Notes: generated from the sequence alone by a model not told the origin. A DNA stretch of 64,000 nucleotides from Paucihalobacter ruber (GCF_006494535.1 NZ_VHIQ01000001.1:312736-376735); one strand, 5' to 3'. Numbered from the stretch's first letter, positions 43,982-55,104 are shown. Numbers and translations: made by a program.

Positions 43982-46471
43982 TTATTTCTTTTTAGCAGTT
44001 GATTTAGAGGTAGCAGCTTTTTTCTTTGGTGCTTTACTTTCTATAAGAGCTTTGGCTTTTTCAAGAGTTAGCTTTGAAACGTCTACAGATTTATCCAGCT
44101 CTACTTTTGTTTTGCCCTTAATAACATTGTGTCTTCCCCAACGCGCCTTTTCAATAGTAATGCCTTCGGCTTCCCAGTGTTGGACAATTTTATCTTTTTC
44201 TTTTTGAAGCTTATCTTCTATTAAATTTTGAACATCCTCAAAACTCAAGTAGTCCCAATTGTATTTTTTACTGACGTTTATAAACACATTATTCCATTTT
44301 ATAAACGGACCAAACCTGCCTTTTCCTTTGGTAACGGGTTTACCTTTATAAGTATAAATTGGTGCATCGGCTTCCTCTTTTTCTTTGATAAGATTTATCG
44401 CGTCGTCCATTTCAACACTTAAGGCATCTACTCCGGGTGGCAGGGAGACAAATTTTTTGCCGTATCTCACATACGGACCAAACCTCCCGTTATTCACCTC
44501 AACTTCTTCTCCTTTATAATTACCCAATTGCTTTGGCAGCTTGAAAAGATCCATAGCTTCTTCAAATGTAATGGAGTTGAGTTGCTGGTCGGGCGATAAA
44601 CTAGCGAATAATGGTTTTTCATCTTCTTCGGCTGTGCCAATTTGTACCATGGGACCAAATTTACCCAATCTAACACTCACCTGACGACCGGTTTTTGGAT
44701 CGGTTCCTAAAATGCGTTCACCCGATTCGCGTTCGGCATTTTTCTCTACATCAACCACGTTGGGATGAAACTTGTCGTAAAACGTACGCATCATCTTAGT
44801 CCAATCTTCTTTTCCTTCAGCTATATCGTCAAAATCTTCTTCTACTTTGGCGGTGAAGTTGTAGTCTAAAATACTTTCAAAATGGTTGACCAAGAAATCG
44901 GTTACTATCATACCAATGTCTGTAGGCACCAGTTTTCCTTTATCTGAACCTACTTTTTCAGTCAACACTTTTTCTGAAACCTTACCTGCGGTCAAAATAC
45001 ATTGCGTGTACTTTCGGTCTTCACCATCAACATTTCCTTTTTCAACATAGTTACGGTTGATAATGGTTGAAATAGTTGGCGCGTAGGTTGACGGACGCCC
45101 AATACCAAGTTCTTCAAGCTTTTTAACCAAAGAAGCTTCTGTATAACGATATGGTGGTCTCGTGTAACGTTGCGTGGCCGTAATATAATTATTGGCTAAA
45201 TTTTCATTCACTTTTAAGGCCGGAAGCATGCCTTCTTGTTCTAAATCTTCATCGTCTGTACCTTCAAAATACACTTTTAAAAATCCGTCAAAAGTAATCA
45301 CCTCACCATTTGCCGTAAAAAAGTCGTTGTGCGTAGAGGCTTTTATCTTAACATTGGTGCGCTCCAATTCGGCCTCGGCCATTTGAGATGCTATAGCGCG
45401 TTTCCAAATCAATTCATACAATTTAGACTGATCGCGTTCTAAATTAATGCTGTGTTGTGCAAAATTTGTCGGTCTAATAGCCTCGTGTGCCTCTTGCGCT
45501 CCTTTTGTTTTACTTTGGAAATTGCGTGTTTTGGAGTATTTGGCACCGTAACTTTTATCAATTTCGGTAGCTGCAGCTTTGCGCGCCTCATCTGAAAGGT
45601 TTACGCTATCAGTTCTCATATAAGTAATTAAACCGGCTTCGTACAAACGCTGGGCGGTAACCATGGTTCTACTTACCGAAAACCCTAATTTTCTAGCAGC
45701 TTCCTGCTGTAAGGTAGAGGTGGTGAATGGTGGTGCCGGCGCTTTCTTGGCAGGTTTTTTATCTAAACTCTCAACCTTAAATGCCGCATTGGCATTTTGT
45801 TGCAAAAATTTATTGGCTGCATCTTTGGTATCGAAAGTTGAATTGAGTTTTGCTTTAAATACCTGATTGGCTTCGTTAGTGAATTCGGCATCTATTTTAA
45901 ATGTAGCCGTTGGTGTAAATTCTTGTATTTCTCTTTCGCGTTCTACAATGAGCCTCACTGCTACCGATTGCACCCGACCGGCCGATAAACCACCTTTAAC
46001 TTTTCGCCATAGAACAGGCGACAACTCATAACCAACAATTCGGTCTAAAACTCTTCGGGCTTGTTGGGCATCAACCAAATGATAATCTATATCTCTTGGG
46101 TTGGCTATGGCTTTCTCTATGGCCGATTTTGTGATTTCATGGAAAACAATTCGCTTCGTCTTGTTTTTATCTAAATTTAAGTTCTCAGCCAAATGCCAGG
46201 CAATAGCTTCTCCTTCGCGGTCTTCATCACTTGCCAGCCATACCATATCTGCTTTTGCCGCCAATTCTTTCAATTTTTTAACGACGTCTCTCTTGTCTTT
46301 TGATACCAAATATTTGGGCTTAAAATCTTTGTCTACATTTACGCCCAGTTCTTTTGAAGGCAAATCTGCTATGTGACCAAAACTGGAAGCAACTGTGTAG
46401 TCTTTTCCTAAAAATTTTTCAATGGTTTTGGCTTTTGCAGGCGACTCAACTATAACTAGATTTTTTGGCAT
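43982..46471 (-). CDS. topA: DNA topoisomerase I
   Basis: 829 residues. The N-terminal Toprim domain has E9 (LVIVESPAKAKTIEKFLG) and D82-E-D84 (ASDEDREGE). The catalytic tyrosine is Y284 (GLITYMRTDSVNLS). After the core, several C-terminal Toprim-like/zinc-ribbon-derived repeats appear (LGTDPKTGRQVSVRLGKFGP, PVTKGKGRFGPFIKW), without the Cys4 fingers of E. coli TopA. A Lys/Ala/Ser-rich tail ends the protein. It relaxes negative supercoils. The gene lies upstream of the ureohydrolase-like gene and is read from a promoter near 46491-46518. Confidence 0.96.
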   Translation of the reverse strand: MPKNLVIVESPAKAKTIEKFLGKDYTVASSFGHIADLPSKELGVNVDKDFKPKYLVSKDKRDVVKKLKELAAKADMVWLASDEDREGEAIAWHLAENLNLDKNKTKRIVFHEITKSAIEKAIANPRDIDYHLVDAQQARRVLDRIVGYELSPVLWRKVKGGLSAGRVQSVAVRLIVEREREIQEFTPTATFKIDAEFTNEANQVFKAKLNSTFDTKDAANKFLQQNANAAFKVESLDKKPAKKAPAPPFTTSTLQQEAARKLGFSVSRTMVTAQRLYEAGLITYMRTDSVNLSDEARKAAATEIDKSYGAKYSKTRNFQSKTKGAQEAHEAIRPTNFAQHSINLERDQSKLYELIWKRAIASQMAEAELERTNVKIKASTHNDFFTANGEVITFDGFLKVYFEGTDDEDLEQEGMLPALKVNENLANNYITATQRYTRPPYRYTEASLVKKLEELGIGRPSTYAPTISTIINRNYVEKGNVDGEDRKYTQCILTAGKVSEKVLTEKVGSDKGKLVPTDIGMIVTDFLVNHFESILDYNFTAKVEEDFDDIAEGKEDWTKMMRTFYDKFHPNVVDVEKNAERESGERILGTDPKTGRQVSVRLGKFGPMVQIGTAEEDEKPLFASLSPDQQLNSITFEEAMDLFKLPKQLGNYKGEEVEVNNGRFGPYVRYGKKFVSLPPGVDALSVEMDDAINLIKEKEEADAPIYTYKGKPVTKGKGRFGPFIKWNNVFINVSKKYNWDYLSFEDVQNLIEDKLQKEKDKIVQHWEAEGITIEKARWGRHNVIKGKTKVELDKSVDVSKLTLEKAKALIESKAPKKKAATSKSTAKKK

Positions 46472-46490
46472 GTGCTCTATTTTAAGGTTA

Positions 46491-46518
46491 CAAAGGTATA
46501 TGAAAAATAAAATACAAA
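46491..46518 (-). promoter_or_regulatory. Promoter of topA
   Basis: Minus-strand TTTG (46518-46515) and TACCTTTG (46498-46491), 16 bases apart, about 20 bp before the topA start codon. The -7 element is perfect; the spacing is a little short. Confidence 0.55.
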
Positions 46519-46751
46519 CCTAATTTGGGGCGAACATAACAGTTTAAAACATTGTTATTGAGACAAAAACAACATCTACACTATCTTCACTATACTTCTG
46601 ATTGGGCTAAATTTCACCTTCAATTAATATAAATGCTGTCATAAGACTGACTGAATTAACCTTAATTCAGTTCGTGGAGTGACGCAATTAATAGTTTCTT
46701 TAAAAAATTTGCTAGCTAAATCATACAAGCATCACAAAAATATTCTGCCAA

Positions 46752-46784
46752 TTTGTCACAATACATCCTAAAAATGTATCTTTG
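46752..46784 (+). promoter_or_regulatory. Promoter of miaB operon
   Basis: TTTG (46752-46755), 21 bases, TATCTTTG (46777-46784): a full Bacteroidota-type promoter. Transcription should begin near 46790, which excludes the ATG-like starts inside the promoter and fixes the miaB start at 46849. Confidence 0.82.
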
Positions 46785-46848
46785 CACTTCATTTACAAGA
46801 TTAACTATAACTATAAATTTGAGACTCTTGCCTTCGTGGGAGATATGT

Positions 46849-48297
46849 ATGGAAAAGATTATAGACGAACAAAAACAAGGTGAACAACTTATTCTAGAAG
46901 GAAAAAAGGAAAACACCCGAAAACTTTATATAGAAAGCTACGGTTGCCAGATGAATTTTAGCGATAGCGAAATTGTGGCTTCCATACTTTCAGAACAGGG
47001 TTATAACACCACCAACCTGTTAGAAGAAGCCGATTTGGTATTGGTAAACACCTGTTCAATTAGAGATAAGGCCGAACAAACCGTTAGAAAACGCCTTGAA
47101 AAATACAACGCCGTTAAAAAAATAAATCCCAACATGAAAATTGGCGTGTTGGGTTGCATGGCCGAAAGGTTAAAAAGTAAATTTCTCGAAGAAGAAAAAA
47201 TGATTGACCTTGTTGTTGGTCCCGATGCTTATAAAGATCTTCCAAATCTCTTAGAAGAGGTTGATGAAGGCAGAAATGCGGTTAATGTAATTCTATCAAA
47301 AGACGAAACTTACGGCGATATTTCACCGGTAAGACTCAACTCTAACGGCGTAACCGCTTTTGTTTCAATTACACGTGGTTGCGATAATATGTGTACCTTT
47401 TGTGTGGTGCCATTTACAAGAGGCCGTGAACGCAGTCGCGACCCAAAAAGCATTGTTGACGAAATTGCTCAGCTTTGGGACAACGGATTTAAAGAAGTTA
47501 CCTTACTGGGGCAAAACGTAGACAGTTACCTGTGGTATGGTGGCGGACTTAAAAAAGATTTCGAAAAAGCTTCTGAAATCCAAAAAGCTACAGCGGTCGA
47601 TTTTGCACAATTACTAGATTTATGCGCTACTAAATTTCCAAATATGAGATTTAGATTTTCAACCTCTAACCCTCAGGACATGACCATGGATGTTATTGAA
47701 ACCATGGCGCAACACCATAATATTTGTAACTACATTCACTTGCCGGTTCAAAGCGGAAGCAATCGTATTTTACAGGAAATGAACCGTCAGCATACACGAG
47801 AAGAATATTTTGAATTGATTGACAATATTAAAAAACTCATCCCCGATTGTGGCATCAGCCAGGACATGATAGCCGGTTTCCCAACCGAAACCGATGAAGA
47901 TCACCAGGATACTTTGAGTTTAATGGAATATGTAAAATACGATTTCGGTTTTATGTTTGCTTATTCTGAACGACCTGGAACGCTTGCCGGTAGAAAAATG
48001 ATAGATGATGTTTCTGAAGAAGTTAAAAAACGACGACTTAACGAAATCATTCAGCTTCAGCAAAAACACAGCTTATATAGAACACAGCAGCACGTTGGTA
48101 AAATTGAAGAAGTACTCATTGAAAAATCTTCTAAAAAATCTGAGGCCCATTGGTCCGGCCGTAACAGTCAAAATACTGTTGTGGTTTTTCCGAAGGAACA
48201 ATACAAACCGGGCGATTTTGTTAATGTAAAAATAACCAATTGCACCAGCGCAACCCTTATTGGCGAAGCCGTTGGCCATTCTAAAATGCATATATAA
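46849..48297 (+). CDS. miaB: tRNA-2-methylthio-N6-dimethylallyladenosine synthase MiaB
   Basis: 482 residues from the ATG at 46849. An open frame extends 32 codons further upstream, but it overlaps the promoter at 46752-46784. The N-terminal MTTase domain has [14 protein letters not shown], the later Cys in [11 protein letters not shown] and GCMAERLK. The radical-SAM C-x3-C-x2-C is in [17 protein letters not shown], and a TRAM domain closes the C-terminus (about 410-478). The enzyme adds a methylthio group to i6A37 in tRNAs reading U-starting codons. It is the first gene of a run of five tightly spaced genes ending with secG. Confidence 0.95.
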   Translation: MEKIIDEQKQGEQLILEGKKENTRKLYIESYGCQMNFSDSEIVASILSEQGYNTTNLLEEADLVLVNTCSIRDKAEQTVRKRLEKYNAVKKINPNMKIGVLGCMAERLKSKFLEEEKMIDLVVGPDAYKDLPNLLEEVDEGRNAVNVILSKDETYGDISPVRLNSNGVTAFVSITRGCDNMCTFCVVPFTRGRERSRDPKSIVDEIAQLWDNGFKEVTLLGQNVDSYLWYGGGLKKDFEKASEIQKATAVDFAQLLDLCATKFPNMRFRFSTSNPQDMTMDVIETMAQHHNICNYIHLPVQSGSNRILQEMNRQHTREEYFELIDNIKKLIPDCGISQDMIAGFPTETDEDHQDTLSLMEYVKYDFGFMFAYSERPGTLAGRKMIDDVSEEVKKRRLNEIIQLQQKHSLYRTQQHVGKIEEVLIEKSSKKSEAHWSGRNSQNTVVVFPKEQYKPGDFVNVKITNCTSATLIGEAVGHSKMHI

Positions 48298-48300
48298 ATT

Positions 48301-49578
48301 ATGGAATCAACGCAAGCCGTAAAGCAACGTTTTGGCATTATTGGCAACGATCCCAAATTAAATCGAGCCATTGAAAAAGCCATACAGGTGGCACCTACAG
48401 ATATTTCGGTATTGGTTACCGGTGAAAGTGGTGTTGGTAAAGAAAGTATTCCTAAAATTATTCACCAATTATCTCACCGCAAGCACAACAAATACATAGC
48501 CGTTAACTGCGGCGCCATACCCGAAGGCACCATAGACAGCGAATTGTTTGGCCATGAAAAAGGAGCCTTTACCGGAGCTACGCAAACCCGCAGCGGTTAT
48601 TTTGAAGAAGCCGACGGTGGTACTATTTTTCTTGATGAAGTAGGAGAATTACCACTTACCACACAAGTAAGATTATTACGTGTATTAGAAAATGGTGAGT
48701 TTTTAAAAGTTGGCTCCAGTCAGGTTCAAAAAACCAATGTGCGCATTGTAGCCGCCACCAACCTTAACATGTTTGAGGCCATCAAAAAAGAAAAGTTTAG
48801 AGAAGATTTGTATTACCGCTTAAGCACTGTAGAAATTTCTCTGCCTCCGCTAAGAGAGCGGAAAGAAGATATTCACTTACTCTTTAGAAAATTTGCAAGC
48901 GATTTTGCCATTAAATATAAAATGCCTTCCATCAAACTTGAAGATGAAGCAACCCTAATATTACAAAAATACAGATGGAACGGTAATATCAGACAATTGC
49001 GTAATATAGCGGAACAATTATCGGTTTTGGAACACGATCGAACGGTTTCGGCGGCTACCCTTCGCGGATATTTACCTTCAAGCGATAATTATTTACCGGC
49101 TGTGGTCAATAAAACCAAAAGTGACAGCGATTTCAGTAACGAACGTGAGATTTTATACAAGGTATTGTTTGACATGAAGAGTGATTTGAACGACTTGAAG
49201 AAATTAACGATGGAGTTAATGAAATCGGGCAATGCTACCGAAGTTCAAAAAAAGAATGAAGGACTCATCCAAAAAATATACGGTGGTGAAAAAGATCTCG
49301 ACTACGAAGCCGAAATTGAAGAAGAAGAAGAAGAAGACAATGTGCTGGCAATAGAACCTCGCAATCTTTATAATCAGGAAATCATTGACAACACAAAAGA
49401 TAGTTTTGACTTTGCCGAAGAAATTGAAGAAGAAGAAACCTTATCTTTACAAGACAAAGAACTAGAACTTATTAAAAAATCGTTGGAAAAACACAAAGGA
49501 AAACGAAAGTTAGCGGCAGACGAGCTCGGTATCAGCGAAAGAACCCTTTACCGTAAAATTAAACAATACGATTTGTAA
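48301..49578 (+). CDS. Sigma-54-dependent activator without receiver domain
   Basis: 425 residues. The AAA+ domain begins almost at the N-terminus: Walker A GESGVGKE at 41-48, the sigma-54 contact loop GAFTGA at 88-93, Walker B GGTIFLDEVGEL, and an Arg-finger region FREDLYYRL. There is no receiver, GAF or PAS domain before it. A 120-residue acidic linker (runs of Glu, IEEEEEEDNVLA) separates it from the C-terminal Fis-type helix-turn-helix (LAADELGISERTLYRKIKQY). Family knowledge: such activators drive RpoN promoters; the lack of a sensory domain suggests control by expression level or a partner. It starts 3 bp after miaB. Confidence 0.93.
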   Translation: MESTQAVKQRFGIIGNDPKLNRAIEKAIQVAPTDISVLVTGESGVGKESIPKIIHQLSHRKHNKYIAVNCGAIPEGTIDSELFGHEKGAFTGATQTRSGYFEEADGGTIFLDEVGELPLTTQVRLLRVLENGEFLKVGSSQVQKTNVRIVAATNLNMFEAIKKEKFREDLYYRLSTVEISLPPLRERKEDIHLLFRKFASDFAIKYKMPSIKLEDEATLILQKYRWNGNIRQLRNIAEQLSVLEHDRTVSAATLRGYLPSSDNYLPAVVNKTKSDSDFSNEREILYKVLFDMKSDLNDLKKLTMELMKSGNATEVQKKNEGLIQKIYGGEKDLDYEAEIEEEEEEDNVLAIEPRNLYNQEIIDNTKDSFDFAEEIEEEETLSLQDKELELIKKSLEKHKGKRKLAADELGISERTLYRKIKQYDL

Positions 49579-49607
49579 AACCTGCGTTTTACCGATTAAA
49601 CCATTAT

Positions 49608-50111
49608 ATGAAAATATTAAAGTACAGCCTTATTCTTATTTTAACAGCCGCCTTGACTAGCTGTGGATTCTATTCCTTCACCGGTGCAGATACCGGAACT
49701 GCTAAGACCTTTCAGGTGAACTTTTTTCAAAATAACGCACCATTAATTGAGCCCGGATTAGATATAGAATTCACAAATGCGCTTCAAGATTTAATACAAA
49801 ATCAAACCAAGCTAAGTTTAGTAAATTCAGGGGGTGATTTAATTTACGAAGGTGAAATTGTAGAATATCGCATCTCCCCTACTACGGCTACAGCCAACGA
49901 TACCGCCGCTCAAAACCGACTTACCATGACGGTAAATGTGAGATTTTTTAACAACACCAAAGAAGAGGCCAATTTTGAACAGCGCTTTTCCTTTTTCTTT
50001 GATTACGAAGGTCAAGATCAGCTTATCGGTGCACAAAAAGATACCGCACTTGCCGAAATTTTTGAGCGGATTACACAGGATATTTTTAATGCCTCATTAG
50101 CAAACTGGTAA
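49608..50111 (+). CDS. lptE: LPS-assembly lipoprotein LptE-like
   Basis: 167 residues with a lipoprotein signal ending at Cys19 (AALTSCGFYSFTG). The mature part matches the Bacteroidota LptE family: an early QVNFFQNNAP, then FTNALQDLIQNQTKLSLV and a GEIVEYRISPTTAT strand. LptE plugs LptD in the outer membrane for lipopolysaccharide export. It lies 29 bp after the sigma-54 activator and 3 bp before the next gene. Confidence 0.88.
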   Translation: MKILKYSLILILTAALTSCGFYSFTGADTGTAKTFQVNFFQNNAPLIEPGLDIEFTNALQDLIQNQTKLSLVNSGGDLIYEGEIVEYRISPTTATANDTAAQNRLTMTVNVRFFNNTKEEANFEQRFSFFFDYEGQDQLIGAQKDTALAEIFERITQDIFNASLANW

Positions 50112-50114
50112 AGC

Positions 50115-51014
50115 ATGCAGCTCGAAACCTTTACATATTTATTACAACAACCCGAAAAAATTGATGGCGATTATACCAATGAAATAGAAGCTGTTGTAAA
50201 AGCCTATCCTTATATGCAAGCCGCCCGCGCACTTTATTTAAAAGGACTTAAAAATAAACAAAGTTTTAAATACAATCAACAATTAAAAACTACAGCGGCC
50301 TATACAACAGACCGAAGTGTGCTTTTTGATTTTATTACTTCGGAAGTCTTTAATCAAAACGAAATTTCAGAAACTATCAAGCGAAACTCAGAGCACATTA
50401 AAAATATTGCTGTTTTTGATGTTCAAGATATTTCTGTGAATAATAGTGTGACCATAGATGATGCACTTAAGCAACACATCAAAGCTTCTGAACCGACGAT
50501 TGATCCCGATTTATTCGAAACAAAACTTCAAGATTCATCAGAAGACAACACAATTAACACCCAGATTTCTTCAAATGAAACATCCACTGAAACTAATTTA
50601 GACTTAGGTAAACCACTAGACTTTGACAAAAACGAAAAGCATTCGTTCTCAGAATGGCTCAAATTAACAGGAATAAAACCAATTGAAAGAGACAATAGTC
50701 CTCTAGCTAAAAATGAACTTGAAGGTAAAGCCCCGCTTGACGAAAAACTGCCAATTATTGATAAATTTTTGAGTAGTAATCCAAAAATAGAAGCTTCAAA
50801 AGATGCGCCAATTAAATCGTTAAGTATTAGTACAACCAATACATATGATGGCTTGATGACCGAAACTTTAGCCCGCGTTTATTTAGAGCAAAAAAATTAC
50901 GATAAAGCCCTGCAATCTTATAAAATTTTAAGTTTGAAATATCCGGAAAAAAGTGGTTTCTTTGCAGACCAAATTAAAAGAATAAAAGAATTACAAGAAA
51001 AAAATAATATATAA
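50115..51014 (+). CDS. Conserved protein between lptE and secG, TPR-like C-terminus
   Basis: 299 residues, no signal peptide. The N-terminal part (LETFTYLLQQPEKIDGDYTN; then AYPYMQAARALYLKGLKN) is helical and recurs in flavobacterial genomes at this position. A Ser/Thr/Glu/Asn-rich middle (about 110-180) is probably disordered. The C-terminus (GLMTETLARVYLEQKNYDKA; then YKILSLKYPEKSGFFA) resembles one tetratricopeptide repeat. Function is unknown. The stop codon overlaps the secG start by one base (TAATG), so the two are translationally coupled. Confidence 0.8.
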   Translation: MQLETFTYLLQQPEKIDGDYTNEIEAVVKAYPYMQAARALYLKGLKNKQSFKYNQQLKTTAAYTTDRSVLFDFITSEVFNQNEISETIKRNSEHIKNIAVFDVQDISVNNSVTIDDALKQHIKASEPTIDPDLFETKLQDSSEDNTINTQISSNETSTETNLDLGKPLDFDKNEKHSFSEWLKLTGIKPIERDNSPLAKNELEGKAPLDEKLPIIDKFLSSNPKIEASKDAPIKSLSISTTNTYDGLMTETLARVYLEQKNYDKALQSYKILSLKYPEKSGFFADQIKRIKELQEKNNI

Positions 51015-51367
51015 TGGGAACATTTACAGTATTTTTAATTTTAATAGTAGCCGTAGCATTTTTGTTAGTGGTTGTAATCATGGTTCAAAATCCTAAAGGT
51101 GGAGGTTTGTCATCATCGTTTGGCGGTGGTGGAACACAACAATTAGGTGGCGTAAAGAAAACAGGCGATTTTTTAGATAAGAGTACCTGGACTTTAGCAA
51201 CCTTATTATTGGTGTTAATTCTAGCTTCAAACTTTGCCGTACCTGGACTTGGTGGAAATGTAGAATCAAAAGTGTTAAGAGACGATCAAACTACAACCGC
51301 ACCGGCACCTGTTTCAGTTCCTGAAACGCAAAACACTCAGGATAACAGCGCTGAGGAGAACAATTAA
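51014..51367 (+). CDS. secG: Preprotein translocase subunit SecG
   Basis: 117 residues with two membrane helices (about 3-24 and 52-76) and the family loop VQNPKGGGLSSSFGGGGTQQ between them. The tail after the second helix is polar and Thr/Pro/Glu-rich, as usual in Bacteroidota. It is a part of the SecYEG channel in the inner membrane. A terminator follows at 51389-51417. Confidence 0.93.
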   Translation: MGTFTVFLILIVAVAFLLVVVIMVQNPKGGGLSSSFGGGGTQQLGGVKKTGDFLDKSTWTLATLLLVLILASNFAVPGLGGNVESKVLRDDQTTTAPAPVSVPETQNTQDNSAEENN

Positions 51368-51388
51368 GATTATCAAAATATCATAGGG

Positions 51389-51417
51389 AAGTCAACCACA
51401 TCGGTTGACTTTTTTTA
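51389..51417 (+). terminator. Terminator after secG
   Basis: Stem AAGTCAACC / GGTTGACTT (loop ACATC) runs directly into TTTTTT. It ends the miaB-to-secG operon. Confidence 0.85.
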
Positions 51418-51433
51418 TTTCATTTTCCGGGAA

Positions 51434-51482
51434 ACTGACATTTTTTTCAAACCAAAAAACTTCGTCGTGAAACTTTGTCAGT
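51434..51482 (+). promoter_or_regulatory. Inverted heptamer upstream of groES
   Basis: ACTGACA at 51434-51440 and its reverse complement TGTCAGT at 51476-51482 lie 35 bases apart, upstream of groES. TTTG at 51474-51477 followed after 19 bases by TATTATTA could be a weak promoter that overlaps the second half-site. The dyad may be a regulator site for heat-shock control. Confidence 0.35.
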
Positions 51483-51558
51483 AATAGAACAATGGCATAT
51501 TATTAGCTACTTAGCAAACCGAACAAATGTTTAACCATTTAAATTAAAATAACAAAAT

Positions 51559-51840
51559 ATGGCTTTAAAAATTAAACCTTTAGCAGACAGAGTTCTTGTA
51601 GAACCAATGGAAGCTGAAACCACAACAGCTTCAGGAATCATCATTCCTGACAACGCAAAAGAAAAACCACAAAAAGGGAAAGTTATTGCCATTGGCAGCG
51701 GTAAAAAAGACGAACCTTTAACCGTTAAAGTTGGAGATACCGTATTGTATGGCAAATACTCAGGCACCGAACTAAAATTAGAAGGTAAAGATTACCTGAT
51801 GATGCGTGAGAGCGATATTTTAGCAATTATTCCTGCGTAA
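51559..51840 (+). CDS. groES: Co-chaperonin GroES
   Basis: 93 residues matching GroES from start to end: [16 protein letters not shown], the mobile loop [32 protein letters not shown] and the final [13 protein letters not shown]. It caps GroEL for protein folding in the cytoplasm. groEL follows after 125 bp containing a GC-rich palindrome. Confidence 0.97.
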   Translation: MALKIKPLADRVLVEPMEAETTTASGIIIPDNAKEKPQKGKVIAIGSGKKDEPLTVKVGDTVLYGKYSGTELKLEGKDYLMMRESDILAIIPA

Positions 51841-51926
51841 ACAGGAATCTCAGATTAGACAAGACTAATTTAAATTTCAGCTTAGATATTCATCTAATTC
51901 AATAAAAAAGCAAAACAATTTATTAA

Positions 51927-53597
<1,671 letters not shown>

Positions 53598-53628
53598 GAG
53601 AAATTGAAACTTTTTCAATAAATTATCA

Positions 53629-53661
53629 AACCCTTTCAGAGTTTAAACCTCTGAAAGGGTT
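53629..53661 (+). terminator. Terminator after groEL
   Basis: A 13-bp stem AACCCTTTCAGAG / CTCTGAAAGGGTT with loop TTTAAAC, followed by TTTTTTT. Confidence 0.9.
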
Positions 53662-53708
53662 TTTTTTAATCTGAAATTTCAATTTATAAATAAATACACG
53701 TGTTAGTA

Positions 53709-54086
53709 TCACTTTCTTTTTCTAAAAAAATTAACCCATACCGAGCCAATAAAAGCCATTACAGTAAGTACTATAATAATTGTATTAACAAGTCTCGCCT
53801 CGGGCAACCAGCCTGTAAGTTTTTCAATTAAAAAAGCAATATAACTATTTGGCATTCCTGTTTCACCTAATTCACGCAACACCTGATAATGCCAATCGGT
53901 TAAAAAGCAATAACCAAAGCCATACCATATCCCCAATACACCCCACGAAAACAAGGTAATTAACAAACTGTACAAATGCAACTTTCGGGTTTTGGGATAC
54001 AACCAGCCAAAAAGGTTAAAAACAATCAATACTGTATGAAAACCGAAAAAGAAATAATTTAAAACATGGAGCCAAAAAGTATTCAT
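53709..54086 (-). CDS. DUF2784 membrane protein
   Basis: 125 residues with about four hydrophobic helices (VLNYFFFGFHTVLIVFNLFG; LITLFSWGVLGIWYGFGYCF; a late TIIIVLTVMAFIGSVWV). The FHTVLIVFNLFGWLYPKTR start and GYCFLTDWHYQVLRELG block match DUF2784 (function unknown). It lies 35 bp after the PLP enzyme gene on the same strand and is the last gene of that run. Confidence 0.8.
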   Translation of the reverse strand: MNTFWLHVLNYFFFGFHTVLIVFNLFGWLYPKTRKLHLYSLLITLFSWGVLGIWYGFGYCFLTDWHYQVLRELGETGMPNSYIAFLIEKLTGWLPEARLVNTIIIVLTVMAFIGSVWVNFFRKRK

Positions 54087-54121
54087 TATTGATTCTAATA
54101 TTCTGTTTAAAGTGTTAATAT

Positions 54122-55102
54122 CTAAACCAATTTAGATGCACACGGAAATAACGCCGGTGTGCCTCCTGTGTGCCAAAACAACACCTTATCTTTCTTGTCA
54201 AATTGTTGTTTTCTTATCAAATCAATTAAACCGGCCATCGCCTTTGCCGTGTAAACGGGATCGAGTAAAATGCCTTCAGAACGAGCGAGTAAATCAATAG
54301 CTTCTTTTTCAGCTTCGCCTACTATTCCGTAGCCTTCACCTAAATAATTGTTATTTAAATAAATGTCATTTTTATGGAACTTCATTTCTAAATTGAGTTT
54401 TCGAGCGGTTGTATTGGCCAACTTTACAATAAATTTTTCAAGTGTCATACCTTCTATCTCATCTTTGTCTATACCGATTCCTAAAATTTCGGTATCTATA
54501 TTATAAAGCGCTTTACCAACCATTAGGCCTGCATGTGTACCACCGGAACTAGAAGCAAATATAATATGACTAAATTGCAAAGACTTGTCTTTCATTTGAA
54601 TCTTAAGCTCTTCAACTGCCCCAACAAAACCCAAAGTTCCAATACTGTTAGAACCACCATAAGGAATAATGTAAGGTGTTTTTCCATTGGATTTAAGTTG
54701 TTCAACAATTTCAGGGATTTTCTCTCCTTTTCTAAGATTACCGCAATAATGAAGGTGCGCTCCAAACAATTTATCTAATAATAAGTTGCCATTAAAATCA
54801 CTCGGTTCTTCTCCGCCCAAAACCAAGTGACATTCCATTCCCAACAATGCCGAAGCAGCAGCCGTTTGCCGACAATGATTTGATTGTTGTGCACCTGCGG
54901 TTATTATGGTATCACAATTTTTAGACTTTGCATCTCCTAATAAAAATTCCAACTTTCTTGTTTTATTGCCGCCAAAAGCCAGGCCTGTGAGATCGTCTCT
55001 TTTGATATATATTTCAGGACCGGCCAAATGTCTTGTTAATGACGTTAACATAGTCAAAGGCGTTGGATAAAATCCGAGTAATATGCTGTTAAATGGTATC
55101 AT
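54122..55102 (-). CDS. D-cysteine desulfhydrase-like PLP enzyme (ACC-deaminase family)
   Basis: 326 residues, complete fold-type II PLP enzyme: IKRDDLTGLAFGGNKTRKLE carries the PLP lysine, and TAGAQQSNHCRQTAAAS is the next conserved block. In true ACC deaminases a Glu and a Leu (E295 and L322, Pseudomonas numbering) decide substrate choice. The equivalent places here, 27 residues apart, are T285 (LDPVYTAKAM) and T312 (FWHTGGTPALFP). Published work on plant homologues links Ser/Thr at these sites with D-cysteine desulfhydrase activity, so D-cysteine to pyruvate, ammonia and H2S is the better prediction. The start lies 2 bp after the HMA-MauE gene, in the copper-resistance neighbourhood. Confidence 0.85.
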   Translation of the reverse strand: MIPFNSILLGFYPTPLTMLTSLTRHLAGPEIYIKRDDLTGLAFGGNKTRKLEFLLGDAKSKNCDTIITAGAQQSNHCRQTAAASALLGMECHLVLGGEEPSDFNGNLLLDKLFGAHLHYCGNLRKGEKIPEIVEQLKSNGKTPYIIPYGGSNSIGTLGFVGAVEELKIQMKDKSLQFSHIIFASSSGGTHAGLMVGKALYNIDTEILGIGIDKDEIEGMTLEKFIVKLANTTARKLNLEMKFHKNDIYLNNNYLGEGYGIVGEAEKEAIDLLARSEGILLDPVYTAKAMAGLIDLIRKQQFDKKDKVLFWHTGGTPALFPCASKLV

Positions 55103-55104
55103 AG

